Below are positions 1-5,025 of a stretch of 5,025 nucleotides of DNA, one piece after another. Position numbers and translations under genes: made by a program. The DNA comes from Desulfobulbaceae bacterium (GTDB taxonomy: Bacteria; Desulfobacterota; Desulfobulbia; Desulfobulbales; Desulfobulbaceae): positions 1 through 5,025 of the forward strand of contig DAOVTM010000317.1 of NCBI GenBank assembly GCA_030633145.1, written 5' to 3'. Numbering within the stretch: position 1 is the stretch's first letter; each line of letters opens with the position of its first letter. The notes beneath the pieces are model-generated. The model did not search any database. It worked only from the letters and a program-made list of their open reading frames with translations, and was not told the DNA's origin.

Positions 1-1299
1 GAGATGTCCTTTACGGTGGAGCCAGAAGGGGGAGACACAACCCCACCGGAGATAACAAATACGACCAATGCCAGCTTTGATTACGCCCAGACGGTCACCC
101 TGAAGGTCTCTACTGATGAAATTGCGACCTGTAAGTATGATCCTGCCGATTCCGACTATGAATTAATGGGAGAGGATTTTGTTGAGAATGACAGCTTGAC
201 CCATTCCAAAATCCTGACGCTTGATACGGATCCAGATTTGATCTACACTTATCATTACTATGTCCGGTGTCTGGATTCCTTTGGCAACGCAAACAGTTCC
301 GGAACAGCAATTGTTTTTACTGTAAACGCAATGGATGGTGATAATAGTCCCCCCATAATTACCAATGCAACCGAGAACTGTTTCACAACTGTTGAAACCG
401 TTGTGTTGTCAATCACCACTGATGAAAAGGCAACCTGTAAATACGATAATGATGACAGTGTTGAGTATGCTGCAATGTCCGGTTCGTTTACAGAACAGGA
501 CAACACAACTCATTCTGCCGATCTCGGAGTTCAGCAAGCCAATACTTACGTTTACTACGCACGTTGTGAGGATTTGAACGGGAACCGTAACGATTCTGGA
601 ACGGATATGAATTTTGCTGTACAGGTAACCTGTAGTACACCGCCGCCTCCCGGAGCTTCTGTTGAAAAACAGTTTATAGATGATAACCTGGCTTCCCCCC
701 CCATGCTCCATACCGCAATCCAGACAGTGGGCGGCCTGTTCATCGGCACAGCCATGGCTGCCGATGATGATGATACAGAAACATCCACTGACGACGAAGA
801 AGATTTCCTTGAAGAGGGGCATACCAGCGAGGGTTCAGGTATAGGAACCTTTTACACAAAACCGAAAAACCTCAAGCCTGGTACCTTTTTCTATGTTCGG
901 GCTTATGCAGTGGTGGACGGCAAGACCTATTACGGCAATCAGGTCGGCTTCCGAACCGCTGATTCCTGTTTTGTTGCCACTGCGGCATTCGGTTCGATTT
1001 TTCATCCTTATGTTCAGATCCTGAGAGGATTCCGGGATAGTTATATGCTCGATAACCAGGTGGGCAGGGGACTGGTCAGCCTCTATTATCGGGCTTCACC
1101 CGCAGTGGCAGATGTCATTGCTGACAGCCCGGAACTCCGCTTTGCCACCCGGATCCTGTTGCTACCCGTGGTGGGTGCAGCCTGGTTGGTCATTCAACTG
1201 GGGTTCTGGGGACTGTTGCTGCCCGTGGGCATGGGGGGGTGCATCTGGCTTGCTGCCCAGGTTGCAGCAGTTAAACCAACCGAGAAGAATGTGCAATAA
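1..1299 (+). CDS. Surface/secreted protein with Ig-like repeats and C-terminal CFI-box (5' truncated)
   Basis: The reading frame is open from the first base (GAG ATG TCC...) to TAA at 1297-1299. The ATG at 4 is probably not the start: the SFTV it encodes matches the repeat endings FTV and FAV seen later (about residues 105-107 and 204-206), so at least one more repeat should lie upstream. Visible order, numbered from that ATG: Ig-like repeat 1 (about 11-107); Ig-like repeat 2 (about 113-206); a proline-rich linker; a hydrophobic stretch followed by an acidic cluster (about 239-270); an Fn3-like end (KPGTFFYVRAYA, about 291-302); then CFVATAAFGS at 322-331. That last motif is the hallmark of the CFI-box-CTERM domain. 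It continues with LRGFRDSYML and YYRASP and ends in a hydrophobic, probably membrane-embedded segment (about 383-422). The role is unknown; export and retention at the cell envelope is an inference from the domain layout. Confidence 0.85.
   Translation, partial: EMSFTVEPEGGDTTPPEITNTTNASFDYAQTVTLKVSTDEIATCKYDPADSDYELMGEDFVENDSLTHSKILTLDTDPDLIYTYHYYVRCLDSFGNANSSGTAIVFTVNAMDGDNSPPIITNATENCFTTVETVVLSITTDEKATCKYDNDDSVEYAAMSGSFTEQDNTTHSADLGVQQANTYVYYARCEDLNGNRNDSGTDMNFAVQVTCSTPPPPGASVEKQFIDDNLASPPMLHTAIQTVGGLFIGTAMAADDDDTETSTDDEEDFLEEGHTSEGSGIGTFYTKPKNLKPGTFFYVRAYAVVDGKTYYGNQVGFRTADSCFVATAAFGSIFHPYVQILRGFRDSYMLDNQVGRGLVSLYYRASPAVADVIADSPELRFATRILLLPVVGAAWLVIQLGFWGLLLPVGMGGCIWLAAQVAAVKPTEKNVQ
34..621 (+). 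repeat. Two tandem Ig-like protein repeats (34-324 and 340-621)
   Basis: Two units of about 95 residues share the order PPxITNxT, then TDExATCKYD, then THS, then YYxRCxDxxGNxNxSGT, then FxV. Each unit has a cysteine in CKYD and another in RC, which could form a disulfide in an exported protein; that is an inference. The DNA copies have diverged, so this is an old domain duplication and not a recent nucleotide repeat. Confidence 0.8.
695..702 (+). repeat. C8 homopolymer inside CDS
   Basis: Eight consecutive C residues encode part of SPP in the surface protein and are followed directly by ATG. The same CCCCCCCCATG string recurs at 3621-3631 in the phosphotransferase gene. Such a tract may be prone to slippage. 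Confidence 0.9.
967..1296 (+). other. CFI-box-CTERM domain
   Basis: This encodes CFVATAAFGS followed by PYVQILRGFRD, a GRGLVSLYYRASP block and a long hydrophobic tail rich in Leu, Val, Gly and Trp. It matches the usual form of the domain, CFIATAAYGS...LRxFRD...YYxxSP. The domain occurs at the C-terminus of many bacterial exported proteins. Its function is not established; a sorting or anchoring role is commonly suspected. Confidence 0.8.
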
Positions 1300-1333
1300 A
1301 GGGGTTGCTTACAGTTTGATGTTGCGTTGCAAG

Positions 1334-1350
1334 GGTGCGCTGTGCGTACC
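1334..1350 (+). other. Short hairpin between the surface-protein and Uma2 genes
   Basis: GGTGCGC (1334-1340) can pair with GCGTACC (1344-1350) through seven pairs including one G-U wobble, with a TGT loop. No T-run follows, only the A/T-rich AATAATACTATAATT, so it is not a standard intrinsic terminator. It could weakly end the upstream transcript, act as an operator, or be chance. Confidence 0.3.
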
Positions 1351-1364
1351 AATAATACTATAAT
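1336..1364 (+). promoter_or_regulatory. Possible promoter of the Uma2 gene
   Basis: A perfect -10 box, TATAAT, lies at 1359-1364. The only -35 candidate at 17 bp spacing is TGCGCT (1336-1341), a poor match. Transcription would start near 1371, leaving a leader of only about 12 bases that carries GAGAGAAAG (1371-1379) just before the ATG at 1383. The TATAAT may be a chance match in an A/T-rich stretch. Confidence 0.3.
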
Positions 1365-1382
1365 TAATCATGAGAGAAAGTC

Positions 1383-1859
1383 ATGGAATGGAATACCATT
1401 ACAGCAGATCCTGTGCTTTCAGAACTCCCGTATAAAATCGAACTGAACGAATGGGGAAAGATTGAAATGAGTCCTGCCTCTAATCAACACGGCATGTTAC
1501 AGACTGCTATTGCCTTTCAATTGAAACAGTGTTTACAGGACGGAAAACCATTTGTGGAATGTTCCATTCAGACATCAAAAAATGTCAAGGTTGCGGATGT
1601 GGTCTGGGGATCCGATCTTTTTTTTGCAACGCATAGCAATAGTACTCCTCTACCCGCAGCACCAGAAATTGTTGTTGAAGTTGCATCCCCGAGCAATACG
1701 ATAGAGGAGTTACTGTTCAAAAAGGACCTATACCTTGAAAAAGAGGCTCTGGAGTTCTGGCTGTGCAGCGAAAATGGCGCAATGTCCTTTTACAACAAGA
1801 CTGGTAAAATTGTCCAGTCACTCCTTTGCCCTGACTTTCCCCTTACTATTGAGGCATGA
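1383..1859 (+). CDS. Uma2 family (DUF820) restriction-endonuclease-like protein
   Basis: The product is a 158-residue protein of the Uma2/DUF820 family, which has a PD-(D/E)XK nuclease-like fold. Family hallmarks in order: IELNEWGKIEMSPAS near residues 19-33 (the usual YELxdGeixxmsPas block); a histidine in NQHG (about 34-37); VADVVW with the probable metal-binding Asp at 72; APEIVVEVASPS with the core Glu at about 99; and a Lys pair at 113-114 followed by YLEKEALEFWL, matching the usual KxxxYxxxGVxEYWL. All catalytic-type residues appear present. The ATG is preceded by GAGAGAAAG with short spacing. The chain is somewhat shorter than many family members (often near 190 residues). Biological function of the family is largely unproven. 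It stands alone here with no antitoxin or methylase beside it, and its 3' end overlaps the opposite-strand reductase gene. Confidence 0.85.
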   Translation: MEWNTITADPVLSELPYKIELNEWGKIEMSPASNQHGMLQTAIAFQLKQCLQDGKPFVECSIQTSKNVKVADVVWGSDLFFATHSNSTPLPAAPEIVVEVASPSNTIEELLFKKDLYLEKEALEFWLCSENGAMSFYNKTGKIVQSLLCPDFPLTIEA

Positions 1860-3353
1860 CTCTCTTCTGAAATGGTTAATCCAGGAGGAGGTCTTCTGTA
1901 AGGCCCAGTTCTTAGGTGGCAGCGGGGTACGTTCAATCAGGGTAATGAGTCCGGTTTTCCGGTCAAGACGACCATATACCCGTACCCAGAAGCAGAGACG
2001 ATCCGGGAAGACCTCGCAGAACCCTTTTCGACTGCCACCGCAGGGACCGTTAACCAGCCGCTTGGGGCAGCCGGACTGGGAACATAGATACCCGGCCTGT
2101 TCCAAGGTACACTCACCGCACATCCGGCAGTTGAACAGCAATCGTTTGATAAAGCGTTCCAGCCAGGTCAGCAGACTGGTTCTGTATTTTTTTCCCTCAC
2201 AAAAGAGACAGAATTTTGCAAATATTCTGCCTGTGACCAGCCGTTCCGTAAAGAGAAGGTCGTGGCTCAGGGCATGAACCGGTGCCGATCCCGGTATGGT
2301 ACCGGGTTGCAGTCTTTTGGCTTGGGGCATGGTTCCACTGGCATGGATCGGGTACAGATACCAGCTATTTCGTATGGGGAAATCATAGCCCTCCTTTGCC
2401 GGTTCACCCTGCTGTTTTTCATGGTCGGCAACCCTGTCTAACATATACCCTATATCGGAAAAATTCAGGTTGTTGCCGCCAAGGTGAACGCCCTGAAAGC
2501 CCACTTTTTTGAGTTGGGCAATCATGGCGGCTCCTCTGTCCAGGCGTGCCTGTTTGTTACCGGAGGCCTGCTCGTCTTCCATCTGTTGGATCAGTTTTTT
2601 CGAGATTAAAACACCCGGTACCCGGCCTGTGGCCATAAATTTTGCCACCGGCAGGGAGGGGATAAAGACATTGGCAAGAACCGGCAGGTCAATGCTCTTC
2701 TTTCGGATAAAGGTTATCAGCTCAGAGAATTTACGCAGGTCATACCCCAGCTGGCTGACAATAAAGTCAGCCCCGGCTCGCACCTTGTGCAACAGTTTAA
2801 CATACTGCCAGACCTGCTCTGACTCGGTGGTCTTGAACGGCGAGACCACGCATCCCTTGAACAGTGACTCGCCTGTCAGCAGCTCTTTCTTTTTAGCCTT
2901 GGCAGGGTAGCGACCGCTCTCCAGGTCATCCATGAGACGCAGAGCCTGGATGGTGTCCAGATCAAAAACCGGTCGTGCCTGCCCGTAATAGCCGGGACTG
3001 GGAAAGTCTCCGCCAAGTACCAGCAGCGAGCGAATACCAAGCCGCTGGTAGAGATAGACATGGCTGAATATCTGGTTTCTGTTTTTATCCTTCATGGAAA
3101 AGTGAATGAGTGGTTCAATGCCGATCTGTTGGATCTCAGAGCCGATTGCCACCGGAGCCAGAGCCGGGTTGCCGCCGGGATTATCGGTAATAGACAATGC
3201 CTTGATCCTGCCGTCCTCCCCGGCCTGTCGGGCAAATTCCAAGAGTCCATCCACCCGTTTACCACCGCTTCCCTGGCCGGGAACCAGTTCGTAGGTTATG
3301 GTAAACTCTTTCGGGTTGAGGAGCGAGTCGCTAAAGCTGTTGCTGTCAGTCAT
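1818..3353 (-). CDS. Methylenetetrahydrofolate reductase, MetF domain fused to MetV-like C-terminal domain
   Basis: The product, 511 residues, reduces 5,10-methylene- to 5-methyl-tetrahydrofolate in C1 metabolism. Residues about 15-315 form the MetF-type FAD TIM barrel. ITYELVP holds the probable catalytic Glu22 (Glu28 in E. coli MetF), LVLGGDFPS holds Asp116 (like E. coli Asp120), and IVSQLGYD holds Gln201 (like E. coli Gln183). Residues about 370-495 match the MetV/MTHFR C-terminal domain: Cys409, 412 and 415 in CRMCGEC, Cys424, Cys429, NGPCGG with Cys438, then Cys446 and Cys454, ending in WALQKTSSW. These cysteines suggest a metal or Fe-S site. The frame extends upstream to 3491, but those 46 extra residues do not look like the family and run into the divergent gene. 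I chose the ATG at 3353-3351, with AGGT three bases upstream. The stop at 1820-1818 lies inside the Uma2 gene. Confidence 0.9.
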   Translation of the reverse strand: MTDSNSFSDSLLNPKEFTITYELVPGQGSGGKRVDGLLEFARQAGEDGRIKALSITDNPGGNPALAPVAIGSEIQQIGIEPLIHFSMKDKNRNQIFSHVYLYQRLGIRSLLVLGGDFPSPGYYGQARPVFDLDTIQALRLMDDLESGRYPAKAKKKELLTGESLFKGCVVSPFKTTESEQVWQYVKLLHKVRAGADFIVSQLGYDLRKFSELITFIRKKSIDLPVLANVFIPSLPVAKFMATGRVPGVLISKKLIQQMEDEQASGNKQARLDRGAAMIAQLKKVGFQGVHLGGNNLNFSDIGYMLDRVADHEKQQGEPAKEGYDFPIRNSWYLYPIHASGTMPQAKRLQPGTIPGSAPVHALSHDLLFTERLVTGRIFAKFCLFCEGKKYRTSLLTWLERFIKRLLFNCRMCGECTLEQAGYLCSQSGCPKRLVNGPCGGSRKGFCEVFPDRLCFWVRVYGRLDRKTGLITLIERTPLPPKNWALQKTSSWINHFRRESCLNSKGKVRAKE

Positions 3354-3469
3354 TTTACCTGCAAGGTTTTCTTTATGTCTTGTACAATACGCTTGCCACG
3401 GTATTGGGCAGTGAAGCGGAAAAAAGATGTTCTGTTGCAGGATACACCAGATTTGAGGAGAGAGGAACT
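3354..3469. promoter_or_regulatory. Divergent intergenic region between reductase and phosphotransferase genes
   Basis: These 116 bases separate two divergently transcribed genes and should contain both promoters. On the plus strand TACAAT (3383-3388) is a fair -10 box but lacks a good -35. On the minus strand TATTGT and CATAAA are only weak -10 candidates. No clear operator palindrome or riboswitch was seen. The strong ribosome binding site for the phosphotransferase lies at its right end (3455-3466). Confidence 0.45.
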
Positions 3470-3472
3470 GTG
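3456..3472 (+). promoter_or_regulatory. Ribosome binding site and GTG start of the phosphotransferase
   Basis: AGGAG (3456-3460) lies 9 bases before GTG (3470-3472), and a second GAGG (3462-3465) lies closer. The in-frame alternative TTG at 3380 has no such signal, and its extra 30 residues do not resemble the family, so GTG at 3470 is preferred. Confidence 0.7.
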
Positions 3473-4522
3473 GAAAGCAATCTGATAGCACAATCCTTGA
3501 AAATTATTGGCAGAGGCTGGAGCAGGGAGAATGTCCGGCTGGAGAGTATGTCTCCAGACGGCTCCCAGCGCAGGTTTGTGCGCATTATTGGTCCGGATCA
3601 GGGTTGTGTCGTTGGGATTGCCCCCCCCATGGGAGACAGAGATGCCCTGGCCGAGTCGGCTTCCGCCTGGAAGATCGGCAGCCATCTCTTTGCGAAACAG
3701 GTACCGGTTCCTGAGCTGTACGGCTATGATGCGGGTACTGGTCTGCTCGTCTGTGAGGATCTCGGGGATGTCCGTCTTCATGATATGGTTCTGGAGCATG
3801 GTTTTACCCATCAGGTACGGAATCTTTATTTCCAGGCAGTGACCGAGCTTGCCAACATGCAGATTCGGGTTCGGATTGACTTTGATCCTGCCTGGTGCTG
3901 GGACACCCCCCGTTATGACCGTGCGCTTATGCTTGAGCGCGAATCAGGATATTTTTTGAAGGCATTCTGTCGTGATCTGCTGCAAATGGAGGTGAGTGAA
4001 GAGCGAATCAGGCGGGATTTTACCGCCCTGGCAGACCGGGCAAGTCAGGCAGATTCAGGCTATTTTCTCCACCGTGACTTTCAGAGCCGTAATATCATGA
4101 TCAAGGACGGAAGAATCCGTATAATAGATTATCAGGGGGGGCGACTTGGCCCGGCAGGATACGACCTTGCCTCCCTGTTCATTGATCCTTATGCGGCACT
4201 GCCCCTGTCCTTGCAGGCGGAACTGTTGAGCTGTTATCTCGACTGTTTCAGTGCCTTGGTTCCCATCAGCAGGGAGCAGTTCAAAGAGGAGTACCTTGTC
4301 CTGGCTCTGCAGCGCAACCTGCAGATCCTGGGAGCCTTTGCCTGGCTCAGCAACCGTTGTGACAAACCCTTTTTCAGGAGATATATTGCACCTTCTCTCT
4401 CTTCCCTGCAAAGGCTGCTTGCCAAAACAGCATCAGAAGAGTATTCTTATCTTAAATTAATTGTAAATCAATGCAAAAGTGAAATGAGTACTCTTGCTGC
4501 AGACATCGTAAACATAGTTTAA
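3470..4522 (+). CDS. Aminoglycoside/choline-kinase-fold phosphotransferase, AmgK-like
   Basis: Numbered from the GTG start, the protein is 350 residues. PDGSQRRFVRI (29-39) is the N-lobe nucleotide-binding loop, and IAPP (50-53) fits the APP signature of the COG3178/AmgK group. LVCEDLGDVRL (93-103) is the hinge. LHRDFQSRNIM (200-210) is the catalytic loop, with Asp203 and Asn208, and IIDYQGG (218-224) is the metal-binding motif with Asp220. GPAGYDLASLFIDPY (227-241) is the typical following helix. The family transfers phosphate from ATP to a small molecule. AmgK members phosphorylate the anomeric position of N-acetylmuramate or N-acetylglucosamine in peptidoglycan recycling. The usual nucleotidyltransferase partner (MurU) is not in the window, so the substrate is open. 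The gene is transcribed divergently from the reductase. No clear terminator hairpin with a T-run follows the stop. Confidence 0.85.
   Translation: MESNLIAQSLKIIGRGWSRENVRLESMSPDGSQRRFVRIIGPDQGCVVGIAPPMGDRDALAESASAWKIGSHLFAKQVPVPELYGYDAGTGLLVCEDLGDVRLHDMVLEHGFTHQVRNLYFQAVTELANMQIRVRIDFDPAWCWDTPRYDRALMLERESGYFLKAFCRDLLQMEVSEERIRRDFTALADRASQADSGYFLHRDFQSRNIMIKDGRIRIIDYQGGRLGPAGYDLASLFIDPYAALPLSLQAELLSCYLDCFSALVPISREQFKEEYLVLALQRNLQILGAFAWLSNRCDKPFFRRYIAPSLSSLQRLLAKTASEEYSYLKLIVNQCKSEMSTLAADIVNIV
3621..3628 (+). repeat. C8 homopolymer inside the phosphotransferase gene
   Basis: Eight C residues encode the APP of the GIAPPMG motif and are followed by ATG. The codons are needed for a conserved motif, so the run may simply reflect Pro-Pro coded as CCC CCC. 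A one-base slip here would destroy the enzyme. Confidence 0.9.
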
Positions 4523-4927
4523 ATTCGTGTTGATTATTGGACACTTTTTCTGGAGCAACACAGCGGTTTCGGGTATTGAGAAGAAGCCGTGCGAGTCCCC
4601 ATACCTCACAACTCATAACTCAGGCCGACCAATGTCTATTTATAAGCGAATATGTTGAAAACACTAAAAGTTTCCACATTTTTCTTGTTTGTTTTTACGA
4701 GGTCTGTTCTGATTTTTGACACCAGGCTATGTGAGTGAACAATGGAAATCAGCTAGACAGATTACTTCAGAAATTGATGTATCCAAAGGCAATTCAACAT
4801 CAAACAGGCTGGACATATAATTCCTTACTCAACAGAGAAGTACTTTGACATTGATTCCTCCAGGAGAGTAGCGGTAGGTTCAATGGGTGATCGGATAGTT
4901 ATGTGTAAATAAAAAAAGGAACCTCAA
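4523..4927. other. 405-bp stretch with no convincing gene
   Basis: No frame on either strand gives a protein with a good start, ribosome binding site and recognisable motif. The longest frame (TTG at 4537 to a stop at 4719, 60 residues) lacks a Shine-Dalgarno sequence and looks random. A second frame is open from 4778 to 4909 with no early start codon; only the last nine codons (ATG at 4883) could be translated. A 6-bp inverted repeat, GTGTTG (4527-4532) and CAACAC (4556-4561), has a 23-base loop and no T-run after it, so it is a poor terminator candidate. The stretch may be decayed coding sequence, a leader region, or an undetected small RNA. Confidence 0.5.
4845..4874 (+). promoter_or_regulatory. 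Possible promoter upstream of the AT-rich secreted gene
   Basis: TTGACA (4845-4850) is a perfect -35 consensus, but the hexamer 18 bases further on, TAGCGG (4869-4874), is a weak -10. The position is plausible for the gene starting at 4928, with a leader of about 45-50 bases. This is a single-box match and may be chance. Confidence 0.2.
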
Positions 4928-5025
4928 TTGAATAATTTTTTTTCTTTGTTAGCTTTGATTGTTATCATAAGTATCCCAAATTTAGTATTTGCAAATGATG
5001 ATTTAAAAATTTTCCTATCAAAAGA
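4928..5025 (+). CDS. N-terminus of an exported protein (3' truncated by the window)
   Basis: A TTG codon at 4928-4930 follows AAGGA (4916-4920) at a spacing of 7 bases, which is a good ribosome binding site. The in-frame TAA at 4910-4912 excludes an earlier start. The frame stays open for 32 codons to the window end. The product begins MNNFFSLLALIVIISIPN and continues LVFAND. This is a typical signal peptide: a short polar start, a hydrophobic core and a VFA cleavage site before NDD at about residue 23. There is no lysine or arginine in the n-region, which is unusual. No lipobox cysteine is present, so a soluble periplasmic or secreted product is more likely than a lipoprotein. Its function cannot be told from 32 residues. 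The coding stretch is strikingly AT-rich compared with the genes to its left, which may point to a foreign origin. Confidence 0.65.
   Translation, partial: MNNFFSLLALIVIISIPNLVFANDDLKIFLSK

Noticed and set aside
4..6. ATG at position 4 as the true start of the surface protein
   Set aside because: The frame is open to the window edge, and the first residues match the end of a repeat unit, so the real start lies upstream.
409..822. Minus-strand frame of 137 codons opposite the Ig-repeat region
   Set aside because: It lies wholly opposite a frame with clear domain repeats. It shows no motif and is a shadow of the real gene.
1735..2277. Plus-strand frame of 180 codons across the Uma2 end and the reductase
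   Set aside because: It is opposite the conserved cysteine-rich domain of the reductase. Its protein is rich in Arg and Ser and has no family features.
3380..3469. TTG start at 3380 for the phosphotransferase
   Set aside because: There is no Shine-Dalgarno sequence before it, and the GTG at 3470 has a strong one. The 30 extra residues look non-coding.
3354..3491. N-terminal extension of the reductase frame (46 residues up to 3491)
   Set aside because: It covers the divergent gene's ribosome binding site and first codons, does not resemble the MetF N-terminus, and a family-like start exists at 3353.
4527..4561. Inverted repeat GTGTTG...CAACAC after the phosphotransferase as a terminator
   Set aside because: The stem is only 6 bp, the loop is 23 bases, and no T-run follows it.
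4537..4719. 60-residue frame starting with TTG
   Set aside because: It has no ribosome binding site, no recognisable motif, and a composition that looks like chance reading of noncoding DNA.

Overview
The window looks like ordinary chromosomal DNA of an anaerobic, probably sulfate-reducing or sulfur-cycling bacterium of the Desulfobacterota (Desulfobulbales-like). This is an inference. It rests on a MetF-MetV type methylenetetrahydrofolate reductase fused into one chain, a CFI-box-CTERM surface protein with Ig-like repeats, a solitary Uma2 nuclease-fold gene and balanced base composition. No rRNA or tRNA gene is visible to confirm the taxonomy.

Layout. Positions 1-1299 (+) hold the 3' part of a large secreted or surface protein, with two complete Ig-like repeats, an Fn3-like segment and a C-terminal CFI-box with a hydrophobic tail. 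Positions 1383-1859 (+) hold a small Uma2-family protein. Positions 1818-3353 (-) encode the methylenetetrahydrofolate reductase, whose 3' end overlaps the Uma2 gene tail to tail by 42 bp. Positions 3354-3469 are a divergent intergenic region. Positions 3470-4522 (+) encode an aminoglycoside/choline-kinase-fold phosphotransferase resembling the AmgK group of sugar kinases. Positions 4523-4927 have no convincing gene. At 4928 a new gene starts with a TTG codon, a good ribosome binding site and a clear signal peptide, and it runs off the window end. It is much more AT-rich than the rest.

The genes do not form one pathway. The reductase belongs to C1/folate metabolism (the methyl branch of the Wood-Ljungdahl pathway or methionine supply). 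The phosphotransferase probably acts on a sugar, perhaps in cell-wall recycling. The two edge genes encode exported proteins. I found no CRISPR array, prophage, complete insertion sequence or RNA gene. I did not find a clearly new biological system. The points most worth a second look are the MetF-MetV fusion, the C8 tracts inside two coding sequences, the internal signal-like segment of the first protein, and the gene-empty stretch leading into the AT-rich secreted gene.
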